Positions 31,940-40,565 of a DNA stretch of 64,000 nt are shown here, in pieces. The position numbers were made by a program, and so were the translations under genes. The notes below the pieces were generated by a model. The model did not search any database, was not told where the DNA came from, and worked only from the letters and a program-made list of their open reading frames with translations. The DNA is from CALMZY01 sp052033915 (GTDB lineage: Bacteria > Verrucomicrobiota > Kiritimatiellia > CAIQIC01 > JAGNIJ01): the NCBI GenBank assembly GCA_052033915.1, contig JBPOJF010000003.1, positions 1 to 64,000 of the forward strand, written 5' to 3'. Numbering within the stretch: position 1 is the stretch's first letter; each line of letters starts with the position of its first letter.

Positions 31940-33993
31940 GAGTCCACGAGCTAGCGAAAGAACTTGGAATCACCGGGAAGGACTTGGTGGCGAAACTTCA
32001 CGAGTTGCATCATGACGTGAAGAGCAACCCCATGACCGCGCTGACGCCCGAGCAGGTCGAATTGGCCCGCAAGGCATTCGGCGGCGCCCCGGCGGCCGCC
32101 CAGCCCGCGCCGAAGCCGGCGACTGCGAAAGAATCTCCGAAACCTGCTGCACATAAAGCGATTACACCGCCGGCGGAAAAGCCCGCGGAGAAGCCGGTCC
32201 CGCCGCCGCCTCCGGAGAAGAAAGTCATCCTCATTCGCGGGCCGGTGATCGTAAGGGATTTTGCCGAACAGCTTGGGCTGAAGCCGAACCAGTTGATCGC
32301 GGAGTTGATGACGATGAACGTGTTCGCGTCGATCAACGAGCGCGTTGACTTGAAGGTCGCGCAGCAGCTCGCCGACAAGAGGGGCTTCACCCTCGAGCAA
32401 GAAAAGAAAGTGGTCGAACACAAGCCCGTCCCGAAGCCGGCGGAGAAAGCCGCCGAGCCCGAAGTGGACCGTTCCGACGACCTCGTGACCCGCGCGCCGG
32501 TCGTCACGTTCATGGGCCATGTGGACCACGGCAAGACTTCCTTGATGGACAAGATCCGGCATTCGCACGTCGCGCGGGGCGAAGACGGCGGGATCACCCA
32601 GCATATCGGCGCCTACATGGTTCAGTATCGCGACCGGCAAATCACGTTCCTCGACACGCCGGGCCACGCGGCCTTCACCGCGATGCGCGCGCGCGGCGCG
32701 AACCTGACGGACATCGCCGTCATCGTCATTGACGGGGTGGACGGAGTGATGCCGCAGACGCGCGAGGCCATCCAGCACGCGAAGGCGGCGAACGTCTGCA
32801 TCATGGTCGCGATCAACAAAATCGATTTGCGGAACGCGAATGTGGATCGCGTGAAGCGTCAGCTTCAGCAGGAAGGCGTCACCCCCGAGGATTGGGGCGG
32901 CGATATCGTTTGCTGTCCGGTCAGCGCGGTGACGGGAGACGGGATTGATCGTCTTTTGGAAATGATTCTTCTGCAAGCCGATATGCTTGAACTGAAGGCG
33001 AATCCGCGCCGCCGCGCGCAGGGCTATGTCATCGAGGCGCGGCTGGAAGCCGGCATGGGGCCGACGGCGAATTTGCTGGTGACCCGCGGCACGTTGCGCG
33101 TCGGCGATGCGCTCGTGTGCGGCCCGTACTGGGGCAAGGTCAAGGCGCTGATCAACGACCAGGGGATCAAGGTCCGGACCGCCGCTCCCTCTTCGGCAGT
33201 CAAGTGCCTCGGGATGACGAATGTTCCGGAACCGGGAATGGAATTCCAGGTGTATCCCGACGAGCGGCTGGCCCGTTCGACGTCCGAAGAGCGGATGGCC
33301 AGGAAGCGGATCGATGATATCTCGATGCCGAAGCGCGCCTCGCTCGACGACCTGCTGCGGAAACCGACCGGCCCCGAGAAGCAGTATCTTTCCCTCATCC
33401 TCAAAGCCGATGTCCAGGGATCGCTCGAGGCGATCGAACAATCGCTGATGGGGATCAAGAGCGAGAAGGTGGCTCTGAAAATTATCCTCGCCGGCGTCGG
33501 CTCCGTCACGGAGAACGATGTGCTTCTCGCGAGCGCGTCCAACGCGATCATTCTCGGGTTCCACGTGGGCAAGGAGAACGGCGTTGCCGGCATGGCGAAA
33601 CGCGAGGGCGTGGAAGTCCGGCTGTACAGCGTCATCTATGAACTGCTGGACAACGTGCGCGATGCGATGGTCGGCCTGCTGGTTCCGATCAGCAAGGAAG
33701 CGATCACCGGCCATGCGGAAATCCGCCAGGTGTTTGAGATCAGCAGGAAGGGCAAGATCGCGGGTTGCATGGTCGTGGATGGGAAGGTGACTTCCCGCTC
33801 CCGCGCCCGTATAAAGCGCGAAGGGGACGTGGCTTACGAGGGGTCGGTGGCCTCCCTCAAGCGGTTCCAGAACGATGCCTCGGAAGTTCGCGAGGGGCAG
33901 GAATGCGGTATTCGGCTTGGTGATTTTTCCGACTACCGCGAGGGCGATATCATCGAGTTCTACGAGATGGAGAAGATCGCCCAGCAATTGTAA
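31936..33993 (+). CDS. infB: translation initiation factor IF-2
   Basis: 685 residues. This GTPase brings initiator tRNA to the 30S subunit and promotes subunit joining. Two IF2-N type modules are visible (VHELAKELGITGKDLVAKL near the start, VRDFAEQLGLKPNQLIAEL near 115), separated by a Pro/Ala/Lys linker. The G domain follows, with G1 GHVDHGKTS, G3 DTPGHAAF and G4 NKID, then the beta-barrel domains and the C-terminal initiator-tRNA domain (GKIAGCMVVDGKV). The N-terminal region is short for IF-2. The start overlaps the nusA stop by four bases. Confidence 0.97.
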   Translation: MRVHELAKELGITGKDLVAKLHELHHDVKSNPMTALTPEQVELARKAFGGAPAAAQPAPKPATAKESPKPAAHKAITPPAEKPAEKPVPPPPPEKKVILIRGPVIVRDFAEQLGLKPNQLIAELMTMNVFASINERVDLKVAQQLADKRGFTLEQEKKVVEHKPVPKPAEKAAEPEVDRSDDLVTRAPVVTFMGHVDHGKTSLMDKIRHSHVARGEDGGITQHIGAYMVQYRDRQITFLDTPGHAAFTAMRARGANLTDIAVIVIDGVDGVMPQTREAIQHAKAANVCIMVAINKIDLRNANVDRVKRQLQQEGVTPEDWGGDIVCCPVSAVTGDGIDRLLEMILLQADMLELKANPRRRAQGYVIEARLEAGMGPTANLLVTRGTLRVGDALVCGPYWGKVKALINDQGIKVRTAAPSSAVKCLGMTNVPEPGMEFQVYPDERLARSTSEERMARKRIDDISMPKRASLDDLLRKPTGPEKQYLSLILKADVQGSLEAIEQSLMGIKSEKVALKIILAGVGSVTENDVLLASASNAIILGFHVGKENGVAGMAKREGVEVRLYSVIYELLDNVRDAMVGLLVPISKEAITGHAEIRQVFEISRKGKIAGCMVVDGKVTSRSRARIKREGDVAYEGSVASLKRFQNDASEVREGQECGIRLGDFSDYREGDIIEFYEMEKIAQQL

Positions 33994-34099
33994 GACAATG
34001 GGGCGCTGGAGGACTGGAGTAATGGGACGGATACCGAACCTCCTCATGGCTCATCGCAAGCAAGGGCGGTTCAACGCTCCATCGCTCCGTCTCTCCCGC

Positions 34100-34114
34100 A
34101 CTCCCATCGGGAGT
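34100..34114 (+). promoter_or_regulatory. hairpin enclosing the rbfA ribosome binding site
   Basis: ACTCCC-ATC-GGGAGT is a 6-bp stem with a 3-base loop. Its 3' arm is GGGAG, the likely Shine-Dalgarno sequence nine bases before ATG 34123. It ends an unusual 129-base gap in an operon whose other joints overlap. The rest of the gap (33994-34099) holds simple GGAGGACTGGAGTAATGG-like sequence. Confidence 0.5.
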
Positions 34115-34122
34115 TTCCCTCC

Positions 34123-34536
34123 ATGAGCGTGAAGCGTCTTGTCCGCGTCAACGAATTGATCAAGAGGGAGGTCGCCACCGCGCTCTACCGGGTGATGAAC
34201 GAGAAGGACTTCGACCTCTCCGCGGTCTCCGTCACGCGCGTGATTACCAGCAGCGACCTGCGCACGGCGCGCGTCTTCGTTTCCATTCGCGATCACGAGC
34301 AGCAGCGCAACTCCCTGATCGCCCGGCTCCGGCATCACAGCGGAGCGATCCAGTCGTTCGTCGGCAAGAACGTCATCATCAAGTACACGCCCAAGCTCAC
34401 GTTCGAACTCGATGAGTCCGTCGAGCAGGGCGATCGGGTCTTGCAGATCATCTCCGAAATGGAATCGTCGGCCGATGCGCCCGGTCCGGAGGATCAAAAT
34501 TCGGAATCCGGCGCGCCGGCACCGTCCGATGAATGA
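34123..34536 (+). CDS. rbfA: 30S ribosome-binding factor RbfA
   Basis: 137 residues. RbfA binds the immature 30S subunit and helps 16S rRNA 5' end processing; it is a cold-shock factor in Escherichia coli. Family pattern: VNELIKREVATALYRVMNE at the start, then SVTRVITSSDLRTARVFVSI, and LTFELDESVEQGDRVLQII. An acidic, disordered tail of about 20 residues (SADAPGPEDQNSESG) follows. Its ribosome binding site lies in a small hairpin, unlike its neighbours. The stop overlaps the truB start by eight bases. Confidence 0.95.
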   Translation: MSVKRLVRVNELIKREVATALYRVMNEKDFDLSAVSVTRVITSSDLRTARVFVSIRDHEQQRNSLIARLRHHSGAIQSFVGKNVIIKYTPKLTFELDESVEQGDRVLQIISEMESSADAPGPEDQNSESGAPAPSDE

Positions 34537-35281
34537 TAAGCGTCCATCGACGCCGCTCGGCGCAACGGATCCTCTCGACGGATTGCTCCTCGTGGACAAG
34601 CCGGCCGGGCCGACGTCGCACGATATCGTGGACGAGATTCGCCGGTGTTTCCGGCTGGAGAAGGTCGGCCACGGCGGCACGCTGGATCCCATGGCGACCG
34701 GCCTGCTGATCCTCCTCCTCGGACGCGGAACGAAACTCTCCAACTACATCATGGGCGCCGACAAGGTGTACGAGGGCTTGATGCGCCTCGGCGTTTCCAC
34801 GGATACGGAAGACCTGGATGGCCAGGTGGTTGCGGAAGCCGATTGCGGCGGTGTGACGCGGGAAAGCGTCGAGAGCCGGATGGCCGGGCTGGTCGGCGAC
34901 CAGATGCAGACGCCGCCGATGGTCTCGGCGGTCAAGCGGAACGGCGTGCCGCTGTACAAGCTCGCGCGAAAAGGGAAAACCGTGGAACGCGAGCCGCGCC
35001 TGATCCACGTGTACGAATTCAAGATGCTCGATTTCGCCCTGCCGTGGGTCAGCTTCCGACTGCGCTGCACGAAGGGAACGTACGTCCGGACGCTGTGCGC
35101 GGACATTGGACGCGCGCTCGGGTGCGGCGCGTATCTCCAACAGTTGCGCAGGACCCGGTCGGGAACCATGACGGTGGACCAGGCGACCGGCTACCAGGAA
35201 ATTCTGGGCCTGGACGCCGAACAGCTCGCGAAGCGCGTGGTGCCGATTCACCAGTTGCTGATCGACCGGATGAAGACATGA
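34529..35281 (+). CDS. truB: tRNA pseudouridine(55) synthase TruB
   Basis: 250 residues from ATG 34529, which opens MNDKRPSTPL; the frame is open further upstream but inside rbfA. TruB makes pseudouridine 55 in the T-loop of tRNAs. Motifs: GLLLVDKPAGPTSHDIV, the catalytic aspartate in GHGGTLDPMATGLL, the Tyr segment KVYEGLMRLG, and CTKGTYVRTLCADIGRALG. The usual PUA-like C-terminus is short, as in many bacteria. It overlaps rbfA by eight bases and ribF by four (ATGA). Confidence 0.96.
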   Translation: MNDKRPSTPLGATDPLDGLLLVDKPAGPTSHDIVDEIRRCFRLEKVGHGGTLDPMATGLLILLLGRGTKLSNYIMGADKVYEGLMRLGVSTDTEDLDGQVVAEADCGGVTRESVESRMAGLVGDQMQTPPMVSAVKRNGVPLYKLARKGKTVEREPRLIHVYEFKMLDFALPWVSFRLRCTKGTYVRTLCADIGRALGCGAYLQQLRRTRSGTMTVDQATGYQEILGLDAEQLAKRVVPIHQLLIDRMKT

Positions 35282-36222
35282 GAATCACCCGCCAACTGGA
35301 TGACCTGGGTCTCGAAGGGCGTCCCGTCGTTCTCGCCGTCGGATCGTTCGATGGAGTCCATCGCGGACACCAACGCGTCGTCGGGCTTGCGGTCGAGACA
35401 GCTCGGACGGCCGCCGGCGAGGCGTGGGTCCTCACGTTCGATCCGCATCCCGCGAGAATTCTGAAACCGGAAACCGCGCCGCCGCTGATCACCTCCGCCC
35501 TGCACAAGGTCCGCCTGATCGAGGAGCTCGGGGCGGACGGGTGCGTAGTCATGCCGTTTACCCGCGAACTCGCGGCCGAGGAGCCCGCCGATTTTCTGAA
35601 GCGGATGAAGGCAACCGTGACGGGCCTGACCGAGTTGGTCGTCGGCGAGAACTGGACATTCGGGCATCGCGGACGCGGGGATGTGGCGCTGCTCCAGAAG
35701 CTGGCGCCCGGCCTTGGATTCTCCTCCACGGTGGTTGCGCCGATCGTCTGGAAGAACGCGGCCGTCTCCAGCACGCGCGTGCGGCAGGCCGTTTTGAAGG
35801 GTCATCTTTCCGAAGCGCGGGAAATGCTCGGCCGCCCCTTCAGCATCCTCGGGACGGTCGTTTCCGGAAAACGCCTCGGGCGTCAACTCGGTTTTCCGAC
35901 CGCCAACCTCGACCCGTACAACGAGGTGCGGCCTCCGTCCGGCGTGTATGCCGTCCAGGCGCTCGTCCATGGCCGCGCGCTGGACGGGGCGGCGTTCCTG
36001 GCCGAGACCCGCGAGACGCCGGGCGCGCCGTCCGGCTTTGTCACGGAAGTTCATATCCTGGATTTTGACGAGGACATTTACGGGGCGGATATCGAAGTGC
36101 TGTTCATCGACTGGCTCCGGGCGGCGCAGCGCTTCGACTCGCGCGGCGCCCTGAAGAAGCAGATCGGGCTGGATGTTCGGAACGCGCGGGACCTTCTCGA
36201 AGCATCGCGGCGCGGCCGATGA
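35278..36222 (+). CDS. ribF: bifunctional riboflavin kinase / FMN adenylyltransferase RibF
   Basis: 314 residues, normal length. It converts riboflavin to FMN and FMN to FAD. The N-terminal adenylyltransferase half shows GSFDGVHRGHQ, the nucleotide-binding histidine motif, VLTFDPHP and SSTRVRQAV. The C-terminal kinase half shows GRQLGFPTANL, PPSGVYAV, TEVHILDFDEDIYG and the FIDWLR..QRFDS segment. It is the last gene of the nusA operon, joined to truB by an ATGA overlap, a common arrangement in bacteria. Confidence 0.96.
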   Translation: MRITRQLDDLGLEGRPVVLAVGSFDGVHRGHQRVVGLAVETARTAAGEAWVLTFDPHPARILKPETAPPLITSALHKVRLIEELGADGCVVMPFTRELAAEEPADFLKRMKATVTGLTELVVGENWTFGHRGRGDVALLQKLAPGLGFSSTVVAPIVWKNAAVSSTRVRQAVLKGHLSEAREMLGRPFSILGTVVSGKRLGRQLGFPTANLDPYNEVRPPSGVYAVQALVHGRALDGAAFLAETRETPGAPSGFVTEVHILDFDEDIYGADIEVLFIDWLRAAQRFDSRGALKKQIGLDVRNARDLLEASRRGR

Positions 36223-36384
36223 CAGAAGGATGGCCGGCGGAATCCTGGCGGCGGACGGGCCGCGTCCTCCGTCGTCTATGATCTCGACTGGGGCCGTGCC
36301 GGATATCTTAGCTCTTGCGGGGGATGTGCTCTTGTCACAGAATAGAAACCCTTCCGCTATCCGCGGAAGAGGGAGGGTGAACGC

Positions 36385-38358
36385 ATGAGATCGACTTCGT
36401 TATCCCGGGGCGCCTGGTTTCTGATTGTCCTGGGCCTTGTGGTGGTGGCGGTTCTGGGCATTCGAACCATCAGCAACAGCGATTTCTGGATGCACCTGGC
36501 GCTGGGCCGCCGGATCGCCGAGAACGGGTTGCAGAAAACGGATGAAATCACCTTCACCGTCTCGGGGACGCCTTGGGTCAACGCCTCGTGGCTGTACGAT
36601 CGGGTGTTGTTCCTGTTGTGGCGGCTTGGATCGGCGCCGCTGGTGATCCTGGCGCACGTCGCGGCGGCGGTCCTCGCGTTCGCGCTGCTGATTCCGACGG
36701 CGCGGAAATGGGCGGGCGGAATCTCCATCCTCCTCGCGTTGCTGTTGAGCGCGTGGCTGCTGGCGGCCCGGTTTACCGTGGCGCCGCACATCGCGGCGCT
36801 TCTCCTCGCGGCGATCTTTGTGAGGCTGCTTTCCGAACCGCGCAAGCCGTGGGCACCGTGGGCGGTGCTGCTGCCGCTCCAGGCGCTGTGGGCGAATACG
36901 CATATATCCTTTTTTCTGGGGCCGCTGATCTGCGCGGTCTTCGCGTTCCAATACCGGGCGCGCGCGCGATCCGGCGAAGGCGGTGCGTCGAATCGGTTCA
37001 CGCAGACGCTCTGGCTCGCGGCGGCCGCCCTGCTGGCGGGGCTGGCGAACCCGTACGGGTTGAAGCTTTACGCGCAGGGCCTCGCGAACGTGACCGACGG
37101 GGCCTTCAAGTTCGTCCAGGACTGGATCTCGCCTTTTTCGGCGCAGTTTCCGGGGTCGGTGTTTCCGAAACACATCACGACCGTGGCGCTGGTTGTGGGC
37201 GCGGGAGGGCTGGTTTCCGAGAAGCGGAATCTCCCGGTCGGCCTGACGACGCTGGCCGTGTTCAGCGCTTTCCTGATCATCTTGTTCCCGCGGAACATCG
37301 AGTGGCTTGCCCTGCTCGGGTTCCCGTTCTTCGCGCTCAGCCTGAATTCAATCGGTATGCTTTTCGAGAACGGCATCCGCGCGGCGGCGAAATCGCAAAA
37401 CCGCCTGAGCGCCCGGAGCGTCGCGGGCGGCGCGGCGGTTGCGCTGGCCCTCCTTTCGCTCTCGGCGGTTGTCTCCAACGCGTCTTACCTGAACGCGGGC
37501 AGCGTGTCTGTCTTCGGGCTGGGCGTGGAATACGGGTTGTTCCCGCGCGAGGCCGCCCGGGTGATTGCGCGGCCCGACTTCCCGGCGCGCGCGGTGAATC
37601 TCGCGCAGGACGGCGGGTTTCTCGCGTGGGAACAGCCCGCGCGGCGGATCTTCGCGGACTCGCGCGCGAATCTCTACGGGGCCGAATTCTACAACGCGCT
37701 GAACAAGTGCCTTGTCGGCGAGGAGAACGCGTGGAAAGACCTCATTGAAAAATGGAGCGCCGACGCGGTCATCATGAACTGCGCCGTTCCGTTTGGCGCG
37801 AACGCGGTGCGCGGGCTTCTGTGCGATCCCGGCTGGGCCCTGGTGTATTTCGACGGCACGACGGCGCTTCTGGTCCGCGCCTTGTTTGAGAACCGGGCGC
37901 TCATCCGGGATGCGGAGATCCAACGCGCGGGGCTCCGGTTGATCGAGGAGGAGCGCCGGCGTGTTCTGGAGTCGCCGCGCTGCGTCGTTTCGCCGCGTCT
38001 GATCGGCGCGGGCGAAATGTTCCTCGCGCTGGGCCGGTATGCCGAAGCCGAGTCGGTCTGCCGCGCTGTGGCCGACGGCGCGCCGATGATGGGCCGGGCC
38101 TGGATCAACCTGGGCATCGCGCAGACCGAGCAGGGGAAAGAAGAGGCGCTGGACACCCTCCGGCACGCCTGTCAAATCGCGCCCCGGGAAGTCCTCGCGT
38201 GGATTTCCCTGCACCGGGCGGCGAGCCGCGACGGCCGCGAGGACGAAGCGCGCACGGCCATCGAAAGAGCGAAGAGGGTCAACCCGAAGACGACCGCCCT
38301 GTTCCTGGCGGCCCAGCCGGACACGCGGAAAAACGCGGCCCGGCCGCCGGCTCAATAG
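36385..38358 (+). CDS. multi-pass membrane protein with C-terminal TPR repeats
   Basis: 657 residues with GGGAGGG upstream of ATG 36385. The first TM helix is FLIVLGLVVVAVLGI. The segment SDFWMHLALGRRIAENG ... GTPWVNASWLYD is the kind of extracytoplasmic loop seen in GT-C-like membrane proteins with unknown substrates, where DxWWHL..GR is typical. About ten TM helices follow to residue 330. A soluble extracytoplasmic part comes next, then tetratricopeptide repeats (about 541-650: ALGRYAEAESVCRAVADGA, AWINLGIAQTEQGKEEAL, AWISLHRAASRDGREDEAR). A weak promoter candidate is TTGCGG (36315) -N17- CAGAAT. A role in envelope glycan or lipid assembly is a guess. The stop overlaps the convergent dapF stop by seven bases. 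Confidence 0.75.
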   Translation: MRSTSLSRGAWFLIVLGLVVVAVLGIRTISNSDFWMHLALGRRIAENGLQKTDEITFTVSGTPWVNASWLYDRVLFLLWRLGSAPLVILAHVAAAVLAFALLIPTARKWAGGISILLALLLSAWLLAARFTVAPHIAALLLAAIFVRLLSEPRKPWAPWAVLLPLQALWANTHISFFLGPLICAVFAFQYRARARSGEGGASNRFTQTLWLAAAALLAGLANPYGLKLYAQGLANVTDGAFKFVQDWISPFSAQFPGSVFPKHITTVALVVGAGGLVSEKRNLPVGLTTLAVFSAFLIILFPRNIEWLALLGFPFFALSLNSIGMLFENGIRAAAKSQNRLSARSVAGGAAVALALLSLSAVVSNASYLNAGSVSVFGLGVEYGLFPREAARVIARPDFPARAVNLAQDGGFLAWEQPARRIFADSRANLYGAEFYNALNKCLVGEENAWKDLIEKWSADAVIMNCAVPFGANAVRGLLCDPGWALVYFDGTTALLVRALFENRALIRDAEIQRAGLRLIEEERRRVLESPRCVVSPRLIGAGEMFLALGRYAEAESVCRAVADGAPMMGRAWINLGIAQTEQGKEEALDTLRHACQIAPREVLAWISLHRAASRDGREDEARTAIERAKRVNPKTTALFLAAQPDTRKNAARPPAQ

Positions 38359-39164
38359 GCCAGTTCGCCGCGGAAGACGTGGACCGCCGGTCCGAGCAGC
38401 GTCACGTTGCGCGCGCCATCGGCGGTCAGTTCGTAGTTCACTTCCAGCAGGTCGCCGCTGGCCGGAGTCATTTTGACCGGCGCGCGGACGAGGCCCAGCT
38501 TCCCGGCGATCAGCCCGCAGGCGGTCATTCCCGTGCCGCAGGCCAGCGTCTCGCCTTCCACGCCGCGCTCGTACGTGCGCACGCGCAGCGAGTCGGGCCC
38601 CGTGACCTGGATGAAGTTCGCGTTCGTCCCGGCCGGCGCGAAGTCGGCGTGATGGCGGATCCGCGCGCCCATTTTTTGGACGTCGAGCGCGTCCAGATTC
38701 TCCACGCTCACGACGGCGTGCGGCACGCCCGTGTTCACGAACGAGCAGGCGAGAGGCTGGTTGTCGATCATCAGCGTCCGATTCATGCGCCAGTCCTTCG
38801 GGTCCGTCATGTGAAGAAGGATCTGGTCGCCGCGCGCGTCCGCGCGCACGATGCCGGCGGGCGTTTCGATGGACATGGACGCCGGCGCCGCGCCGATCTC
38901 ATGCGCGAGCCGCGCGATGCACCGCGCGCCGTTTCCGCACATATCCGCTTCGCCGCCGTCCGGGTTGAAGAAGCGCATCCGGAAATTCGCCTTCGCGGAC
39001 GGCTGGATCAGCAGGATGCCCTCGCAGCCGACGCCCGTGCGGCGGGCGGAAATCCGCGCCAGCCAGTTCCGATCCTGCGCCGGAAAGGTCTGCGCGCGGT
39101 CATCCACGAGAATGAAGTCGTTCGCCGCCCCGTGCATTTTCCAGAATTGAAATTTCGCTGTCAT
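38352..39164 (-). CDS. dapF: diaminopimelate epimerase
   Basis: 270 residues from ATG 39164, the usual family start (FWKMHGAANDFILVDD). DapF converts LL- to meso-diaminopimelate for lysine and peptidoglycan. Both catalytic cysteines are present, in MCGNGARC and ACGTGMTAC; also seen are the substrate-binding FFNPDGGEADMCGNG, VNTGVPHAVV, and the ERGVEGETLACGTG segment. With dapL 7 kb away it points to the DapL pathway. No Shine-Dalgarno sequence precedes the ATG (the stretch is CCCCTCCTCTT), and a TATTTT box is close by, so a leaderless or nearly leaderless mRNA is possible. The gene is divergent from the V-ATPase operon. Confidence 0.96.
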   Translation of the reverse strand: MTAKFQFWKMHGAANDFILVDDRAQTFPAQDRNWLARISARRTGVGCEGILLIQPSAKANFRMRFFNPDGGEADMCGNGARCIARLAHEIGAAPASMSIETPAGIVRADARGDQILLHMTDPKDWRMNRTLMIDNQPLACSFVNTGVPHAVVSVENLDALDVQKMGARIRHHADFAPAGTNANFIQVTGPDSLRVRTYERGVEGETLACGTGMTACGLIAGKLGLVRAPVKMTPASGDLLEVNYELTADGARNVTLLGPAVHVFRGELAY

Positions 39165-39175
39165 AAGAGGAGGGG

Positions 39176-39204
39176 AAAATACCCCGTTCCATTCCCCGAA
39201 ACAA
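39176..39204 (-). promoter_or_regulatory. promoter candidate for dapF
   Basis: On the minus strand TTGTTT (39204-39199), 17 bases, TATTTT (39181-39176). Transcription would start near 39169, about five bases before ATG 39164. Confidence 0.45.
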
Positions 39205-39257
39205 GAGTCAACCACGGATCGAAACCGCTCCGCGCCCCGGTTGCGGGGGGTTTCTTC

Positions 39258-39286
39258 TCGACTTCGAGGGGACGGCATTTTAGAAA
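39258..39286 (+). promoter_or_regulatory. promoter candidate for the V-ATPase operon
   Basis: TCGACT (39258-39263), 17 bases, TAGAAA (39281-39286), 29 bases before ATG 39315. It is back to back with the dapF promoter. Each box matches consensus at four of six positions, so this is tentative. Confidence 0.35.
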
Positions 39287-39314
39287 GTGAGACCCTTTTT
39301 GAAGGAGACTGCGT

Positions 39315-39950
39315 ATGGCGGAAGAACTTCAGTATCTCATCGAGCGTATCCAGAAGGAAGCTGTGGATTCCGCTGAACAGCAGGCGGCCCGGTTGATGGC
39401 CCAGTCGAAGGAAAAGGCCGCGGCGGTCGTCCGTGAGGCGGAGGAGAAGGCCGAGGCGATTCTCCGCAAGGCCGAGCAGGACGCGCAGGTTTTTACCGAG
39501 CGCAGCATGCGCACGCTGGACCAGGCCGCGCGCGATCTTCTGATCACCGTGGGGCAGGGTGTGGAGAACATCGTCGCGGACCTTGTGGCCGAGGCGACCG
39601 GCGAGGCGCTCAAGCCGCAGGTGCTCGAGCAGATGCTCGTCAAAATCGCCGAAGCGTATGCCGCGAAGGGGGGCGCGGAAAGCCGTATCGAAATGCTCGT
39701 CAGCCCGGCCGACCAGCAGGAACTGGTGAAGTTCTTCGCGGAGCGTTACCGGCAGAAGCTGGTCCACGGCATCGAACTCCACGCGGACAGCCACATCGTC
39801 AAAGGATTCAAGGTGTCCTGCGTGGACGGGCATGCCTTCCATGATTTCACCCGCGAGGCGATCGCGGAATCTCTGGCCCATTTTCTACGTCCCAAACTGG
39901 CGGAGATCGTGCATCGTGCCGCCGGGAGCTCCAAGGAAAAGCCCGCGTGA
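39315..39950 (+). CDS. atpE: V-type ATPase subunit E
   Basis: 211 residues; AAGGAGA precedes ATG 39315. Subunit E is part of the peripheral stalk that holds the catalytic head still against rotation. The N-terminal half is a long charged helix (AARLMAQSKEKAAAVVREAE), predicted coiled coil; the C-terminal half is globular (SRIEMLVSPADQQELVKFF, HIVKGFKVSCVDG). It opens the operon E-DUF2764-A-B-D-I-K, the chlamydial order. The stop overlaps the next start (GTGAAACC with ATG-like reading at 39947). The symbol follows the V-ATPase convention, not the F-type c subunit. Confidence 0.9.
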   Translation: MAEELQYLIERIQKEAVDSAEQQAARLMAQSKEKAAAVVREAEEKAEAILRKAEQDAQVFTERSMRTLDQAARDLLITVGQGVENIVADLVAEATGEALKPQVLEQMLVKIAEAYAAKGGAESRIEMLVSPADQQELVKFFAERYRQKLVHGIELHADSHIVKGFKVSCVDGHAFHDFTREAIAESLAHFLRPKLAEIVHRAAGSSKEKPA

Positions 39951-40495
39951 AACCCTACTATCTCATCGCTTCATTCCCGCCCCTGATCTTCGGCGAACCG
40001 CCGCCGCTCACTCCGGAGAAGCTGGCGGACCAGTGCCGCCCGCTGCTGAACGCCGCGGAGCGCGCCGAACTGGAGGGCGTGCTCGAAGGCCGGATCCTCT
40101 CGCTGACCTCCGCTTTCGCGCGGCGGTGGCGGATCTTCGACACGACGATCCGCAACGCGATCGCGCGCGCCCGCGCCGGCCGGCTCGGCGTCGAGCCGGC
40201 CGCCTGGCTCCGGTCGCAGGAGGGGTTCGACGCATTCGCCGAAACAGCGGTTGCGGATGCGTTTGCCAAGCCGGGCCCGCTCGATCGCGAACTGGCGATC
40301 GACCGTTTTCGCTGGCAGTTTCTCGATGAAGCGGCTTTCGCGGACCCGTTCAGCTTTACCGCCGTGCTCGCCTACGCCATGAAACTGCGCCTGGCCGTGC
40401 GCTGGGCGGGGATGAAGGCCGAAACGGGCCGCGAGAATTTGAAGGAACGCCTCGAGGAGATCGAGGGCCTGCCGGTCGCGGCCGGACAGGCTTGA
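39947..40495 (+). CDS. DUF2764 protein of the V-ATPase operon
   Basis: 182 residues, starting at GTG 39947, which overlaps the subunit E stop by four bases. The opening KPYYLIASFPPLIFGEPPPL is characteristic of the DUF2764 family, found next to V-ATPase genes in Chlamydiae and other bacteria. The rest is helical (RRWRIFDTTIRNAIARARA, FSFTAVLAYAMKLRLAVRW), reminiscent of V-ATPase subunit C. It may take the place of subunit C, which is missing from this operon; that is inference from position and helical make-up. Confidence 0.85.
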   Translation: MKPYYLIASFPPLIFGEPPPLTPEKLADQCRPLLNAAERAELEGVLEGRILSLTSAFARRWRIFDTTIRNAIARARAGRLGVEPAAWLRSQEGFDAFAETAVADAFAKPGPLDRELAIDRFRWQFLDEAAFADPFSFTAVLAYAMKLRLAVRWAGMKAETGRENLKERLEEIEGLPVAAGQA

Positions 40496-40497
40496 TG

Positions 40498-40546
40498 TTC
40501 CAAGGATTGGAAAAACGGGCGGATTTTTTCCCAAGGGTTGGGAAAA
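40498..40546. repeat. double-hairpin dispersed repeat, copy 1
   Basis: TTCCAAGGATTGGAA, a spacer ending in GATTTTTT, and CCCAAGGGTTGGG: two small perfect hairpins (TTCCAA-GGA-TTGGAA; TTCCCAA-GGG-TTGGGAA). It lies between DUF2764 and the subunit A gene, 20 bases before ATG 40566. A near-identical element is at 55825-55872. Confidence 0.75.
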
Positions 40547-40565
40547 GGCCGCCGCCGGACAATTT

